Notes: generated by a model from the sequence alone, not told the origin. DNA of 64,000 bases from VRUE01 sp963817905 (GCA_963817905.1 CAWFPS010000002.1:248001-312000); one strand, 5' to 3'. Shown: positions 1-8,421, numbered from the stretch's first letter. Made by a program: numbers and translations.

Positions 1-1
1 G

Positions 2-724
2 GCGAAGAAGATCTGCGAACGGCGCGAGAAGACCGGCTGGAGCCCACGCCGCCTGGCCGACGAGCCCGACATCGCCCGCCCCCACTCGACCGTGCACCGC
101 GTCCTGCGCCGCGGCGGCTGCTCGCGCCTCCCCCGGCCAAAGCCGCCGGCGGTGATCCGATACGAGTGGCCCTGCCCGGGGAATCTCCTGCACATGGACG
201 TCAAGAAGCTCGGTCGCTTCGAGGAGCCCGGCCATGCGCTGACCGGCGACCGCCGCAGGCGCTCGCGGCGAGTCGGCTGGGAGTACGTGCACTCGATCGT
301 CGACGACTGCTCGCGCCTGGCCTATTCGGAGATCCACGACGACGAGCAGGCCCCGACCGTCGCCGCCTTCACTCGCCGCGCCTTCGAGTTCTTCGAAGAG
401 CACGGGATTGCGATCGAGCGATTGATGACCGACAACCACTTCAGCTACACGAAGAGCAAGGCATTGGCTGAGCTGCTGGACCGCCGCGCGGTCTCCCACC
501 TAAGGATCAGGCCCTACACGCCGCGTACCAACGGGAAGGTGGAGCGCTTCCACCAGACGCTGATGCGGGAGTGGGCCTACGCGCTCGAATACGCCTCAAG
601 CGACGCTCGCGGCGAGGCGCTGCCACACTGGATCAAGCACTACAACGAGCGGCGCTCCCACTCAGCGCTCGGCAACCGGCCGCCTATGAAGCGCGTTCGG
701 GACGTGTTGGGGTTCGACAGCTAG
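2..724 (+). mobile_element. IS481-type transposase, 5' end cut by window edge
   Basis: About 240 residues of a DDE-type transposase are visible and the frame is open to the window edge, so the N-terminus is missing. The start of the visible part resembles the end of a helix-turn-helix region. The integrase core follows, with candidate catalytic residues Asp65 (HMDVKK), Asp144 (MTDNH) and Glu181 (NGKVERFHQ), numbered from position 2. The NGKVERFHQTL signature and the C-terminal YNERRSHSALG motif are typical of IS481/IS3-group transposases that cut and join IS ends. The gene stops 14 bases before a PIN-domain toxin reading frame, which suggests insertion next to, or replacement of, the antitoxin. 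I could not identify the terminal inverted repeats. Confidence 0.85.
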
Positions 725-738
725 CAGCGAGCCGCGGG

Positions 739-1167
739 TTGAAGCGACTCGTCCTCGATCCGAACGCGCTGGCGTCTGGGATCGTCGATCCGCACAGCGA
801 CAAGCCGCCAAGGCTGCTGTTCGAGGCGTTTGAGGGCTTGGCATTCGAGGCGATTGTCTGCCCGAAGCTGCTTGGCGAGCTGCGAAAAGCGCTACGCAAG
901 CCCTACTTCCGCGACCGGCTGAGTGCCGAGGAGGCGCGAAAAGCCGTGAAGCGGATAGAGGTGGTCGCCGTTGCGCTCGATGATCCCGCCGACGTCGAGC
1001 CGACCCTTCGAGATCCCAAGGACGACTATCTCCTTGCGCTGGCCCGGAAAGCCGGTGCCGAGGCGATCGTCACCGGCGACAAGGATCTGCTCGATCACAC
1101 TGAGCAACTCGATCCACGCGCGATCGGTCTCCGTGAAGCGTGCGAGTTGCTTGAGCTGATCGACTGA
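739..1167 (+). CDS. PIN-domain ribonuclease toxin (COG1569-like), orphan
   Basis: A 142-residue PIN-domain protein starting at TTG 739; an in-frame extension upstream only overlaps the transposase. Acidic active-site candidates are the Asp in LVLDPNAL near the N-terminus, the Asp pair in DPKDDYLLALA, and the Asp residues in VTGDKDLL near the C-terminus. These are the metal-binding positions of PIN ribonucleases. The family usually acts as the toxin of type II toxin-antitoxin pairs, cleaving RNA. No antitoxin gene lies immediately upstream; the transposase ends there instead. It is therefore either an orphan or depends on an antitoxin elsewhere. The start codon is uncertain. Confidence 0.75.
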   Translation: MKRLVLDPNALASGIVDPHSDKPPRLLFEAFEGLAFEAIVCPKLLGELRKALRKPYFRDRLSAEEARKAVKRIEVVAVALDDPADVEPTLRDPKDDYLLALARKAGAEAIVTGDKDLLDHTEQLDPRAIGLREACELLELID

Positions 1168-1282
1168 CCTGACTACCTCAGCCTGCGACAGAGCGGCAGG
1201 TGAGGCGAATGCGCCGCCCCGCTCGCCGTAGAGACGGCGTCAGGGAGCGCCGCTGGTAGCGGAGGCTGATGCGCTCTGGGCG

Positions 1283-1345
1283 GGCTACACGTTCCGCCAT
1301 TCGCTCGCCTCGCTCCATCTGAGTCAGGGGACCAACATGCTCCAG
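1283..1345 (+). pseudogene. Tyrosine recombinase C-terminal fragment
   Basis: One frame reads GYTFRHSLASLHLSQGTNML. This matches the box II region of phage-type tyrosine recombinases, where an invariant Arg (codon at 1295) and His (codon at 1298) precede a hydrophobic helix and a Gly. The expected LGH box and catalytic tyrosine that should follow are absent: the sequence runs directly into the body of a TetR gene in another frame. Upstream, the frame closes at a TAG at 1229. This is a remnant of about 20-25 residues left by an integrative element. The match rests on a short stretch. Confidence 0.5.
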
Positions 1346-1413
1346 CGCCGCGATCAAAGCGCAACCGGCTGCGGATACTGGAGGCCGCGCACGAGGTATT
1401 CGGGGAACGGGGC

Positions 1414-1956
1414 TTGCACGCGACACTCGACGAGGTTGCCGAGCGCGCCGGGGTGGGAGTCGGCACGGTCTACCGGCGCTTCCCGGATCGCGAGGCTCTC
1501 GTCAGGGCTGTGTACGAGGAACGCCTCGAGGAGCTGATCGAGATGGCGGAGCGCGGCGAGCAGAACCCCGATCCGTGGGAGGGGCTCGTCGGGGTCCTGC
1601 GCGAAGGGACGGCGTTCCACGGGCGCAACAGGGCCATCAGGGAGCTGGCATTCAGCCCGCCGGGCGAGCGCGAGTGGGTCGATCGGAAGCGCGGCATCGT
1701 GGGCCCGAAGGTTGCGAAGCTCGTCGCCGCGGCTCAGGCGCAGGGCAAGCTGCGGCCCGACATGGCGACGCTCGACGTCCCCCAGATCCACATGATGCTC
1801 GCCGAGGTGATGGAGGTCACCGCGGATGTCTCCCCCGACTCCTGGGAGCGCCTCCTCACCTATGTGATCGACGGCCTGATGACCAGCCGCGACGAGCCGA
1901 CACCTCTCAAGGCGAGCCCCATCACGGCGCCCTACGTCCCCGATGTGATTCGGTGA
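1414..1956 (+). CDS. TetR-family regulator, native start lost
   Basis: TetR-family repressor: an N-terminal helix-turn-helix (TLDEVAERAGVGVGTVYRRF) followed by a C-terminal ligand-binding helical domain. TTG 1414 is the only standard start in the open frame. Family-like sequence begins earlier, around 1354 (SKRNRLRILEAAHEVFGERG), so starting at TTG removes helix 1 of the DNA-binding domain. No ATG, GTG or TTG lies between the in-frame stop at 1267 and 1414. The region upstream is an integrase fragment in a different frame, so the 5' end looks truncated by recombination. The protein may be non-functional. It is followed by a strong terminator. Confidence 0.7.
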   Translation: MHATLDEVAERAGVGVGTVYRRFPDREALVRAVYEERLEELIEMAERGEQNPDPWEGLVGVLREGTAFHGRNRAIRELAFSPPGEREWVDRKRGIVGPKVAKLVAAAQAQGKLRPDMATLDVPQIHMMLAEVMEVTADVSPDSWERLLTYVIDGLMTSRDEPTPLKASPITAPYVPDVIR

Positions 1957-1965
1957 CCCCCTTCC

Positions 1966-1995
1966 ACAAAAGCCCCGCAAATACGGGGCTTTTGT
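1966..1995 (+). terminator. Rho-independent terminator after TetR gene
   Basis: A perfect 12-bp stem (ACAAAAGCCCCG / CGGGGCTTTTGT) with a 6-base loop lies 10 bases after the TetR stop and ends in a T-rich arm. The A-rich 5' arm and T-rich 3' arm allow it to work in both directions. Confidence 0.85.
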
Positions 1996-2069
1996 TTGGG
2001 CCCCGGCGGCTGCTGGCCGACATCGGCTGGGCGGTCAAGGACGAGCGCGAGCCCACCTGGCGTTCGAGC

Positions 2070-2097
2070 AAAGGATGGGCCGTTCGGCCCATTCTTT
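2070..2097 (+). terminator. Second hairpin with T-rich tail upstream of the TolB-like gene
   Basis: A 12-bp stem with one mismatch (AAAGGATGGGCC / GGCCCATTCTTT) around a GTTC tetraloop, ending in CTTTG. It lies 70 bases before the start at 2167. It may be a back-up terminator or part of the 5' leader of the downstream operon. Confidence 0.5.
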
Positions 2098-2166
2098 GAC
2101 GAGTGGGTGGGAGTTGCGGGCGCGGCCGCTCACAATGCCGCCGGTGTCCGATCTGGTGTCTGTCCG

Positions 2167-3579
2167 ATGATTGCTGCCCGCCTCCGGGCCGCCTTGGCCC
2201 TCGCCGGCGCCGGGCTCTTGCTTGTCGCCGCGCCCGCGGTGGCCGGGACCTTTCCCGGCAAAAACGGGAGGATCGCATACGAATACCTCGACACGATCTA
2301 CACGATCGACCCGGGAGGCGGTGGAGGCCGGCGACTGGTCACGCATCCGGATGGCGGCAGCGAACCCTCGTGGTCGCCAGGCGGCGGCCGGGTGGTATTC
2401 GTCTCGGTGCGCGGTGGCGAGCAGGATCTCTACGTAATCGACGCGGACGGGAGCGGTGAACGTCGCCTCACCTCCAACGACGCGATCGAGGAGGAGAACC
2501 CGAGCTGGGTCGACGACAACACCGTCATCTTCCGCGCCGACCCCGACAGCGGGGAACCGACGTTCTCGACCGTCAGGCTGGACTCCGCCCCGACTTCGAC
2601 CTACGCATTGTTCCGCTCAGCCGAGCCCGGCGTCGTCGACAACTTCATCAACCCGGAGATCTCGGCCGGTGGAAAGCTCCTCTTCACCGAGGACTTCCAG
2701 TTTCCGGGAACCAGCAAATTCCTCTCGGCGGCGTGGACCGCCAGCGGCGACGGTCCCGCCACGAAGTTCAGCGGACTCGTTGCCGAGTACTCGGTCTATT
2801 CCGGCGGTTGGGCCCCGGACGGAGCCAAGTTCCTGTACCTGGGCAGGACGCCAACCTGCTGCAGCCTCGACATCTTCGTCGACTCCACCGGAGCGCCGGT
2901 CAACGTCACCAACACCCCCAGCCGCTCCGAGGCCGCGCCGCGGTTCTCGCCGGACGGGACGATGTTGGTTTACGGCGACCTGTTCGGCGGCGACAAGCTG
3001 TACGTGAGCGCGGCCGACGGCAGCGGTGAGGTCACGCTGCCGACGGGCATCTTCGAAGCGCGCAACCCCGATTGGCAGGCGCTCGGAGGCGCAGCCGGGC
3101 CATCGAAGCCCGACCCCGGGCCCGAGACCGGGTCGGGGCCTGCGCCCGGGCACGGATCCGACACCTCGTCTCCCCACCTGCAGGGTCGCCCGATCCTGCA
3201 CAACGGCGTCACGACCCTCGTCGTCGTCGTGCCCTCGGCCGGTCGCCTGCAGGTCGAGCAGGTCTACGGCAAAGCGGGCGCGAGCGCGTCGGCCCGCAAG
3301 AACGCCAAGGGCAAGAAGGGCAAGAAGGGGCGCAAGCCGCTGGTCAAGCCGCTCACCCTCAAGCCGAAGAAGGCCGGGCCGGTGCGGGTCAAGATCAAGC
3401 CGACCAGGCGCGGCAAGAAGGTCCTCGCCAGGCGCGGCAAGCTCACGGTCAAGGTGGCCGTCTCCTTTACCCCCAGGGGCTCGAAGAAGGCCGAGTCGCT
3501 GACCCGCGGGGTGACGATCAAGAAGAACAAGAAGAAGCCGAAGCGCGGAAAAAAGAAACTGCCGGGGAGGCTGCAATGA
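2167..3579 (+). CDS. Secreted TolB/PD40-like beta-propeller protein with Lys-rich C-terminus
   Basis: A 470-residue protein starting at ATG 2167. Residues 1-25 form a signal peptide (arginines, an Ala/Leu core, cleavage near AVAG). Residues about 28-350 carry repeated blades of the WD40-like/PD40 type (for example GGSEPSWSPGG, DLYVIDADGSGERRLT, APRFSPDGTMLVYG), as in TolB. A Pro/Gly linker follows, then a C-terminal domain of about 85 residues very rich in Lys (KKGKKGRK, KVKVAVSFTPRG) of a kind common in secreted Solirubrobacterales proteins. It probably binds surface or cell-wall polymers; no catalytic residues are seen. Its stop overlaps the ATG of the following RCC1 gene (ATGA), so the two are translationally coupled. 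Confidence 0.8.
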   Translation: MIAARLRAALALAGAGLLLVAAPAVAGTFPGKNGRIAYEYLDTIYTIDPGGGGGRRLVTHPDGGSEPSWSPGGGRVVFVSVRGGEQDLYVIDADGSGERRLTSNDAIEEENPSWVDDNTVIFRADPDSGEPTFSTVRLDSAPTSTYALFRSAEPGVVDNFINPEISAGGKLLFTEDFQFPGTSKFLSAAWTASGDGPATKFSGLVAEYSVYSGGWAPDGAKFLYLGRTPTCCSLDIFVDSTGAPVNVTNTPSRSEAAPRFSPDGTMLVYGDLFGGDKLYVSAADGSGEVTLPTGIFEARNPDWQALGGAAGPSKPDPGPETGSGPAPGHGSDTSSPHLQGRPILHNGVTTLVVVVPSAGRLQVEQVYGKAGASASARKNAKGKKGKKGRKPLVKPLTLKPKKAGPVRVKIKPTRRGKKVLARRGKLTVKVAVSFTPRGSKKAESLTRGVTIKKNKKKPKRGKKKLPGRLQ

Positions 3580-5069
3580 AGAGAAGGGGACTTGTATCGG
3601 CTCTAGCGCTCACCCTGAGCGCCCTATTGCTGGGCGCCGGAGTGGCCGAGGCGGCAACTCCGATCGAGGCAAGCTCGGTTGCGACCGGCCGCGGGCACAG
3701 CTGCGCGATCCTCAACTCGGGCCAGGTCGTTTGCTGGGGTAATAACTTCTATGGCGAGCTGGGCAACGGCACCAACACCCCGAGCAAGTCCCCGGTGGCG
3801 GTATCCGGTCTCAGCGACGCCGAGTCGATCAGCGCCAACGGCGAATACACGACCTGTGCGATCCGCACCGGCGGCCAGGCGCTTTGCTGGGGCAAAAACA
3901 CCGGTGGCCAGATCGGTGACGGGAGCAAGACCGACCGCAATGTCCCGACCCCGGTCACCGGCCTCACCGACGCCGAGTCGATCAGCGTCGGGGTGCTCCA
4001 CGCCTGCGCCATTCGCACCGGCGGTCAGGCGGTCTGTTGGGGTCAGAACGACCATGGCCAGCTCGGCGACAACAGCACGACGGAGCGCCTGGCCCCCGTC
4101 AACGTGAGTGGGCTGACCGACGCGCGCAACATCGACGTCGGCTGGACCCACACCTGCGCTGCGCGCGAAGGCGGAGCGGCGCTCTGCTGGGGATATCCCG
4201 TCAACGGGGTGCTCGGTATCGGCAATGCCATCGCCGATGTCAAAACGCCGACCGCGGTCAAGGGCGTCGGCGGGACTGGCACCCTCGGCGGGATCGTCCA
4301 GATGGCCGTCGGCTCGACCCACAGCTGCGCGCTGGGGGAAGGCGGGCAGGTGTACTGCTGGGGAGACAACTACTTCGGTCGGCTCGGGGACGACACCACT
4401 TTGAACAAGGATGTCCCGGTCGAAGTCCACGACATGGCCGACGCGAAGTTCATCTCGGCCGGCTACGCGTCGAGTTGCGCGATCCGCGAATCCGGCCAGG
4501 CGCTCTGCTGGGGCAGCAACGCGCAGGGGAGGCTCGGCGACGGCACCGACGCCGAGAGGCATACGCCGACGGCGGTCTCGGGGGTCGGAGACGCCGTGCA
4601 GATGAGCGGCAAACTGAGCCACATGTGCGCGGTCCGGGTCTCGGGCCAGACGATCTGCTGGGGCAGCAACACTTCGGGCCAGCTCGGCGACGGCACCGAA
4701 ACGGGCAGTTTCACGCCGGTCGTCGTGGTGATCGGTGCCGCCGGTGGCGGCGGCTCGGCCCCTCCTCCGCCTTCACCGCCGACTCCGACTCCTGTCGCCA
4801 AGTCCGTGGCGCCGAAAAAGAGCGGCAACGGCAAGAAGAGCAGTGGCAAGGGTTACCGCAAATGTTTGATCCAGGCCAACAAGGCCGTCAAGAAGGCGGT
4901 CGGGTCGGCGAAGCGCAAGCACGGCAGGGCCCGCGGAAAGGCGCTCAAGGCGACCAAAAAGAAGAAGCAGAGGCTCGTCGCCGGGTGTAAGCGGCAATTT
5001 CACAAAGGGAAGGGAGGGAAGGGGAAGAAAAGGCGCCACGCCGCTCGCGCCAGGCAGGAGAGCAGGTAG
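3576..5069 (+). CDS. Secreted RCC1-repeat (seven-bladed) protein
   Basis: A 497-residue protein with a signal peptide at residues 1-23 (cleavage after AEA). Seven RCC1-type repeats follow, each with a SCAI..GGQ..CWG.N..GQLGDG core, which is enough for one seven-bladed propeller. Each blade carries two Cys, about 12 residues apart, that could pair in the oxidising exterior. A Pro-rich linker leads to a tail of about 90 residues rich in Lys and Arg with a few Cys. The ATG overlaps the stop of the TolB-like gene, and both proteins share the plan of signal, propeller and basic tail, which suggests related surface roles. The function is unknown. Confidence 0.85.
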   Translation: MKRRGLVSALALTLSALLLGAGVAEAATPIEASSVATGRGHSCAILNSGQVVCWGNNFYGELGNGTNTPSKSPVAVSGLSDAESISANGEYTTCAIRTGGQALCWGKNTGGQIGDGSKTDRNVPTPVTGLTDAESISVGVLHACAIRTGGQAVCWGQNDHGQLGDNSTTERLAPVNVSGLTDARNIDVGWTHTCAAREGGAALCWGYPVNGVLGIGNAIADVKTPTAVKGVGGTGTLGGIVQMAVGSTHSCALGEGGQVYCWGDNYFGRLGDDTTLNKDVPVEVHDMADAKFISAGYASSCAIRESGQALCWGSNAQGRLGDGTDAERHTPTAVSGVGDAVQMSGKLSHMCAVRVSGQTICWGSNTSGQLGDGTETGSFTPVVVVIGAAGGGGSAPPPPSPPTPTPVAKSVAPKKSGNGKKSSGKGYRKCLIQANKAVKKAVGSAKRKHGRARGKALKATKKKKQRLVAGCKRQFHKGKGGKGKKRRHAARARQESR

Positions 5070-5193
5070 TTTCGGCGAGGTGGGATGGGTGGCGACGACG
5101 ACTGCCTCTCCGGTCCAAAGGAAGCCCATCGGGATCACGCGCGGCGTGCGATCAATTCCGTCGCTTCTTTGTTGGGCTCTCGGCCGAAGCGGC

Positions 5194-5838
5194 TCAGGCA
5201 CTCGCCCGGGTGAAGGTCACATGCGTGACCCCGCTGGGCGAGGACGTGGCCTCGACCTCGTAGTCCTCCTCGGCGCCCTCCAGCCCGTCCCAGAGGCGGA
5301 CGCCGCGGCCCAGCAGGATCGGGACCACGACGACGTGCATGTGGTCGATCAGCCCGGCGGCGAGGAACTCGCGGACCACGGAAGGGCCGCCGCCGATGCG
5401 CACGTCCATGCCGCCGGCGGCCTCACGGGCCGCCTCGAGCGCCTCGGCGGGAGATGCGTCGATGAAGTGGAAGGTCGTGCCGCCCTCCATCTCGATCGAC
5501 GGGCGCGAATGATGGGTGAGGACGAAGACCGGCGTGTGGAACGGGGGGTTGGGGCCCCAGGCGCCCTTCCACTCCGGATCCTCGTGCCAGCCGGGGTGAC
5601 CGAACTTGCCGGCGCCCATGATCTCGGCCCCGACCCCGACGGCGAACTGCTGCGCGAAGGCGTCGTCGATGCCGCCGCTGCCGCCTTCGCCCGTCGCGCC
5701 CTGCCACCAGCGGGTGGCGAACATCCATTGGTGCAGCCGATCTCCGGCGTGGCCGAAATGAAGCTCGGCGCTTTGGCCCTCGCCGGTGCCGAAGCCGTCG
5801 AGGGAGATGGAGAAGTTCTGGACGCGGGTGAGTGACAT
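5194..5838 (-). CDS. DHFR/RibD-C-like reductase family protein (paralog 1)
   Basis: A 214-residue protein of the dihydrofolate reductase/RibD C-terminal superfamily. It starts MSLTRVQNFSISLDGFGTG at the ATG on 5838, and SxDGF is the characteristic N-terminal motif. The central HTPVFVLTHH strand and the GGPSVVREFLAAGLIDHMHV segment form the nucleotide-binding half, and the protein ends with a PILLGRG motif. These proteins are usually annotated as dihydrofolate reductase family or deaminase-reductase; real substrates are mostly unknown. The open frame continues upstream, but that part overlaps the neighbouring gene. It is the first of four paralogs within 3.2 kb and is read away from the TetR gene at 6463. 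Confidence 0.85.
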   Translation of the reverse strand: MSLTRVQNFSISLDGFGTGEGQSAELHFGHAGDRLHQWMFATRWWQGATGEGGSGGIDDAFAQQFAVGVGAEIMGAGKFGHPGWHEDPEWKGAWGPNPPFHTPVFVLTHHSRPSIEMEGGTTFHFIDASPAEALEAAREAAGGMDVRIGGGPSVVREFLAAGLIDHMHVVVVPILLGRGVRLWDGLEGAEEDYEVEATSSPSGVTHVTFTRASA

Positions 5839-5894
5839 TGCTGGTGCTCCTTCGTGAGTTGGGGGACGTTGGCTGCTTGCGGTCTCGGTCGAGG

Positions 5895-6293
5895 TCAGTC
5901 GGAAGAGCGACGGGGGCGGTAGGTCAGCAGGACGACACCGGAGTCGAACCGCTTGACGTCGGTGAGCTCCATCCAGACGGTGCCCCGGTCGCCAAGCACG
6001 TGGAGGTTGCCGTTGCCCCATACGACCGGGTTCAGGTAGACCTCGTACTCGTCGATCAGGCCCTGCTCGGCGAGCGCATAGGCGAACTCGCCGCTTCCGT
6101 GCATGAACAGATCGCCGTCGACCGCCTGCTTCAGCTTCGGGATGGAGTTCCCGAGGTCCCTCTCCAGCAGGGTCGCGTTCCAATCGAGGTCGAACGAGTA
6201 CTCGCCGTGGTCGCCGTCCGGACTCACCCATTCGGCGACCGGGTCGACGACGCCGTCGAGTGTGGCCTGCGTGGTCGCGATCAGCTTGCCCAT
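5895..6293 (-). CDS. DHFR/RibD-C-like reductase, internally shortened (paralog 2)
   Basis: A 132-residue member of the same superfamily. I chose the ATG at 6293 (MGKLIATTQATLDGVVDP), which has GGGAGA a few bases upstream; an alternative start lies 24 bases further out. The N-terminal TLDGV motif and the C-terminal half (HGSGEFAYALAEQGLIDEYEV, then LTYRP) are present. Compared with paralogs of about 190 residues, some 50 residues around the GRxTY and YVVSTTL strands are missing; the sequence passes from FDLDWNATLL straight to KLKQ. It may be an internal in-frame deletion that removes part of the cofactor site. It is read divergently from the TetR gene, with two operator-like palindromes between them. 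Confidence 0.75.
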   Translation of the reverse strand: MGKLIATTQATLDGVVDPVAEWVSPDGDHGEYSFDLDWNATLLERDLGNSIPKLKQAVDGDLFMHGSGEFAYALAEQGLIDEYEVYLNPVVWGNGNLHVLGDRGTVWMELTDVKRFDSGVVLLTYRPRRSSD

Positions 6294-6384
6294 TCCGATC
6301 TCCCGTCTGTGGTCCAAGGAGCCCCGTTGGCTCCATCTGTTGTTACGACGGCCGCGGCCGCCCGAACTAATCCAGGTCTACACT

Positions 6385-6406
6385 TAACGCAAGGATCATT
6401 GCGTTA
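6385..6406. promoter_or_regulatory. Palindromic operator 1, divergent TetR/reductase promoter
   Basis: Perfect inverted repeat TAACGCAA-N6-TTGCGTTA in the intergenic region between the reductase (start 6293, minus) and the TetR gene (start 6463, plus). Size and position fit a TetR-type operator. Confidence 0.65.
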
Positions 6407-6426
6407 GGACGGTACTGGATTGGATA

Positions 6427-6450
6427 TAAACGCGCAAGGCTTCGCGTTTA
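6427..6450. promoter_or_regulatory. Palindromic operator 2, divergent TetR/reductase promoter
   Basis: Perfect inverted repeat TAAACGCG-N8-CGCGTTTA, 12 bases upstream of the TetR start codon. It shares the TAA(A)CGC half-site with the palindrome 20 bases to the left, so both probably bind the same dimeric regulator. Confidence 0.65.
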
Positions 6451-6462
6451 GACTCCAGTCCG

Positions 6463-7047
6463 ATGGCTTCAACCAGCGAGCAACCACGTCGGCGACCGGG
6501 AGGCCGCACCGCCCGAGTTCGCGCCCGGGTCCACGCGGCCGCGATCGAGCTGCTGGGCGCCGAGCCGCCGGAGGAGGTGACGATTCCGCGGGTGGCGGAG
6601 CGTGCGGGAGTCCACCAAGCCACGCTTTATCGTCGCTGGGGGGATGTCGCGGGGCTGGTCGACGACGTCGTCGCCGAGCGGCTGGCGGAGGTGGCGCCCC
6701 TTCCCGACACCGGGACCCTGCGCGGCGACCTGGAGCTGGCGGCGGTCAGGTTCGCCGAGGCGATCGCGCCACTGGGGGCGATCATGATGCGTGCGGCGGC
6801 CCTGGCGGCGCCGACCGCCGAGGCTCCGGTCACGCTACGTACCCGCGCCGACCAGCTGCAGGCGATGCTTGACCGGGCGGCGGCGCGCGGAGAGAAGACG
6901 CCGACGATCACCGAGCTGCTCGAGGGGATCACCGCCCCCCTCTATCTGCACCCGTTGTTCTTCGGTCGACCCGCCGACGCCGGCCACGCCAGGGAGCTGG
7001 TTCGCCGCCTGCTGGTCTACGTCGATGCCGACCAGCGCTCGCCCTGA
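6463..7047 (+). CDS. TetR-family regulator of the reductase cluster
   Basis: A 194-residue regulator. The N-terminal helix-turn-helix runs through VTIPRVAERAGVHQATLYRRW (residues about 35-58) and is followed by a ligand-binding domain of the TetR_C type. It is flanked by reductase-like genes on both sides, and two palindromes sharing a half-site sit directly upstream. Autoregulation and control of the divergent reductase genes is the simplest reading. The ligand is unknown. Confidence 0.88.
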   Translation: MASTSEQPRRRPGGRTARVRARVHAAAIELLGAEPPEEVTIPRVAERAGVHQATLYRRWGDVAGLVDDVVAERLAEVAPLPDTGTLRGDLELAAVRFAEAIAPLGAIMMRAAALAAPTAEAPVTLRTRADQLQAMLDRAAARGEKTPTITELLEGITAPLYLHPLFFGRPADAGHARELVRRLLVYVDADQRSP

Positions 7048-7173
7048 TCGGACCGAATGTCGCAGAGTTGTCCTCGCAAGAGCCTCTCAGTCCAGCGTCC
7101 AGCACCGATGAGTTTCGCCGGGGCTTCCAGTCTGTACCCCCACACCCGATCAACCGCAACCAGGGAGGGCAAC

Positions 7174-7758
7174 ATGAGCGCCACCTACACCTTCGACGTC
7201 TTCTCCAGCCTCGATGGCTTCGGCAGCGCCGACGCCAGCAGCAACTGGACCGGCTACTGGGGCAAGCAGGCCCCCGAGCTGCTCGACCGCCGCCTCGCCC
7301 AGTACGGCGAGGAGCAGCGGATGGTCTTCGGGGCCGACACGTACCGGGCTTTCGCCCGGATGCTGGCCTCCAGCAGCGAGGACTCCGACGTGCGGGATGC
7401 GTGGGTCACCCGGATGAGAAGCCTGCCGGCGACGATCGTGTCGACCACCCTGGAGGAGCCCCTCGACTGGCCCGAGGCGAGCGTCGCGAGCGGTGACGCC
7501 GTCGAGGTCGTTGCCCGGCTCAAGGAGGGGTCCGAGGTGCCGCTGCGCTCGCACGGCAGCCTCTCGATGAACCGGTCACTGATGGCCGCAGGTCTGGTCG
7601 ACCGCGTACAGGTGACGCTGTTTCCCGTGATCACCGGTCAGACCGGGGCGGACCCCGTCTTCGGGGGTGCGGCCGACTTCGACCTCGAGCTGATCGAGAG
7701 CCGGACGCTCGACCGCAACATCCAGGAGCTCATCTACCGACCCACTCTGCACGCCTGA
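7174..7758 (+). CDS. DHFR/RibD-C-like reductase family protein (paralog 3)
   Basis: A 194-residue family member starting at ATG 7174 after GGGAGGGC. It has the SSLDGFGS motif at residues 11-18, a VFGADTYRAF strand-turn (the GRxTY position), an IVSTTL strand, and a C-terminal LMAAGLVDRVQVTLFPVITG segment. It is full length, unlike paralog 2. It lies downstream of and in the same direction as the TetR gene. Confidence 0.87.
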   Translation: MSATYTFDVFSSLDGFGSADASSNWTGYWGKQAPELLDRRLAQYGEEQRMVFGADTYRAFARMLASSSEDSDVRDAWVTRMRSLPATIVSTTLEEPLDWPEASVASGDAVEVVARLKEGSEVPLRSHGSLSMNRSLMAAGLVDRVQVTLFPVITGQTGADPVFGGAADFDLELIESRTLDRNIQELIYRPTLHA

Positions 7759-7836
7759 GTCCGCCCACAGCACCTGGGCGCCTGAGGACCCAGCGCCTTT
7801 GAGCCATAGCCGCAAACAACCGAAAGGAAGAAGACC

Positions 7837-8421
7837 ATGGGAAAGATCGTCGTAACCGAGTTCATCTCGCTGGACGGCGTGATGGAGGACCCCGGAGGCG
7901 GTGAGAACGCCGGGCACGGCGCCTGGACCTTCGAGTTCGACCGCGGCGAGGAGGGCAACAAGTTCAAGCTCGACGAGCTCCGCGACTCAGAGGCGCACCT
8001 GCTCGGCCGCGTCACCTATGAGGGCTTCGCCGCCGCCTGGCCCTCGCGGGAAGGCGATGCGGGGTTGGGGGAGTTCGCTGAGCGGATGAACTCGATGCCC
8101 AAGTACGTCGTCTCCTCAACGCTGCGGGGGGCCACCTGGAACAACACCACAATCCTCTCCGGCAACTTCGCCGAGGAGGTTGGGAAGCTGAGGGAAGAGG
8201 TCGACGGGAGCATTTTGGTCGCCGGCAGCGCCCAACTCGTCCAGGGCCTGATCGCTCACGACCTCCTCGACGAGTTGCGCCTGATGGTCTTCCCGGTCCT
8301 GCTCGGCAGCGGCAAGCGCCTCTTCGACGAGACCAGCCGCGCGCACCGCCTGCGGCTGACCGAGTCCGGGACCGTCGGCGAGGGCATCGCCACCTTGGTC
8401 TTCGAGCGGAGCAGGGAATGA
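7837..8421 (+). CDS. DHFR/RibD-C-like reductase family protein (paralog 4)
   Basis: A 194-residue protein starting at ATG 7837, preceded by GAAAGGAAG. MGKIVVTEFISLDGVMEDPGG is the usual opening of this family. LLGRVTYEGFA, KYVVSSTL, ILVAGSAQLVQGL and LMVFPVLLGSGKRLF cover all expected strands. It lies 78 bases after paralog 3 and is probably co-transcribed with it and the following VOC gene. Confidence 0.9.
   Translation: MGKIVVTEFISLDGVMEDPGGGENAGHGAWTFEFDRGEEGNKFKLDELRDSEAHLLGRVTYEGFAAAWPSREGDAGLGEFAERMNSMPKYVVSSTLRGATWNNTTILSGNFAEEVGKLREEVDGSILVAGSAQLVQGLIAHDLLDELRLMVFPVLLGSGKRLFDETSRAHRLRLTESGTVGEGIATLVFERSRE

Noticed and set aside
571..738. Extended N-terminus of the PIN toxin
   Set aside because: Overlaps the transposase coding region and is Arg/Ala-rich; the PIN domain begins at 739.
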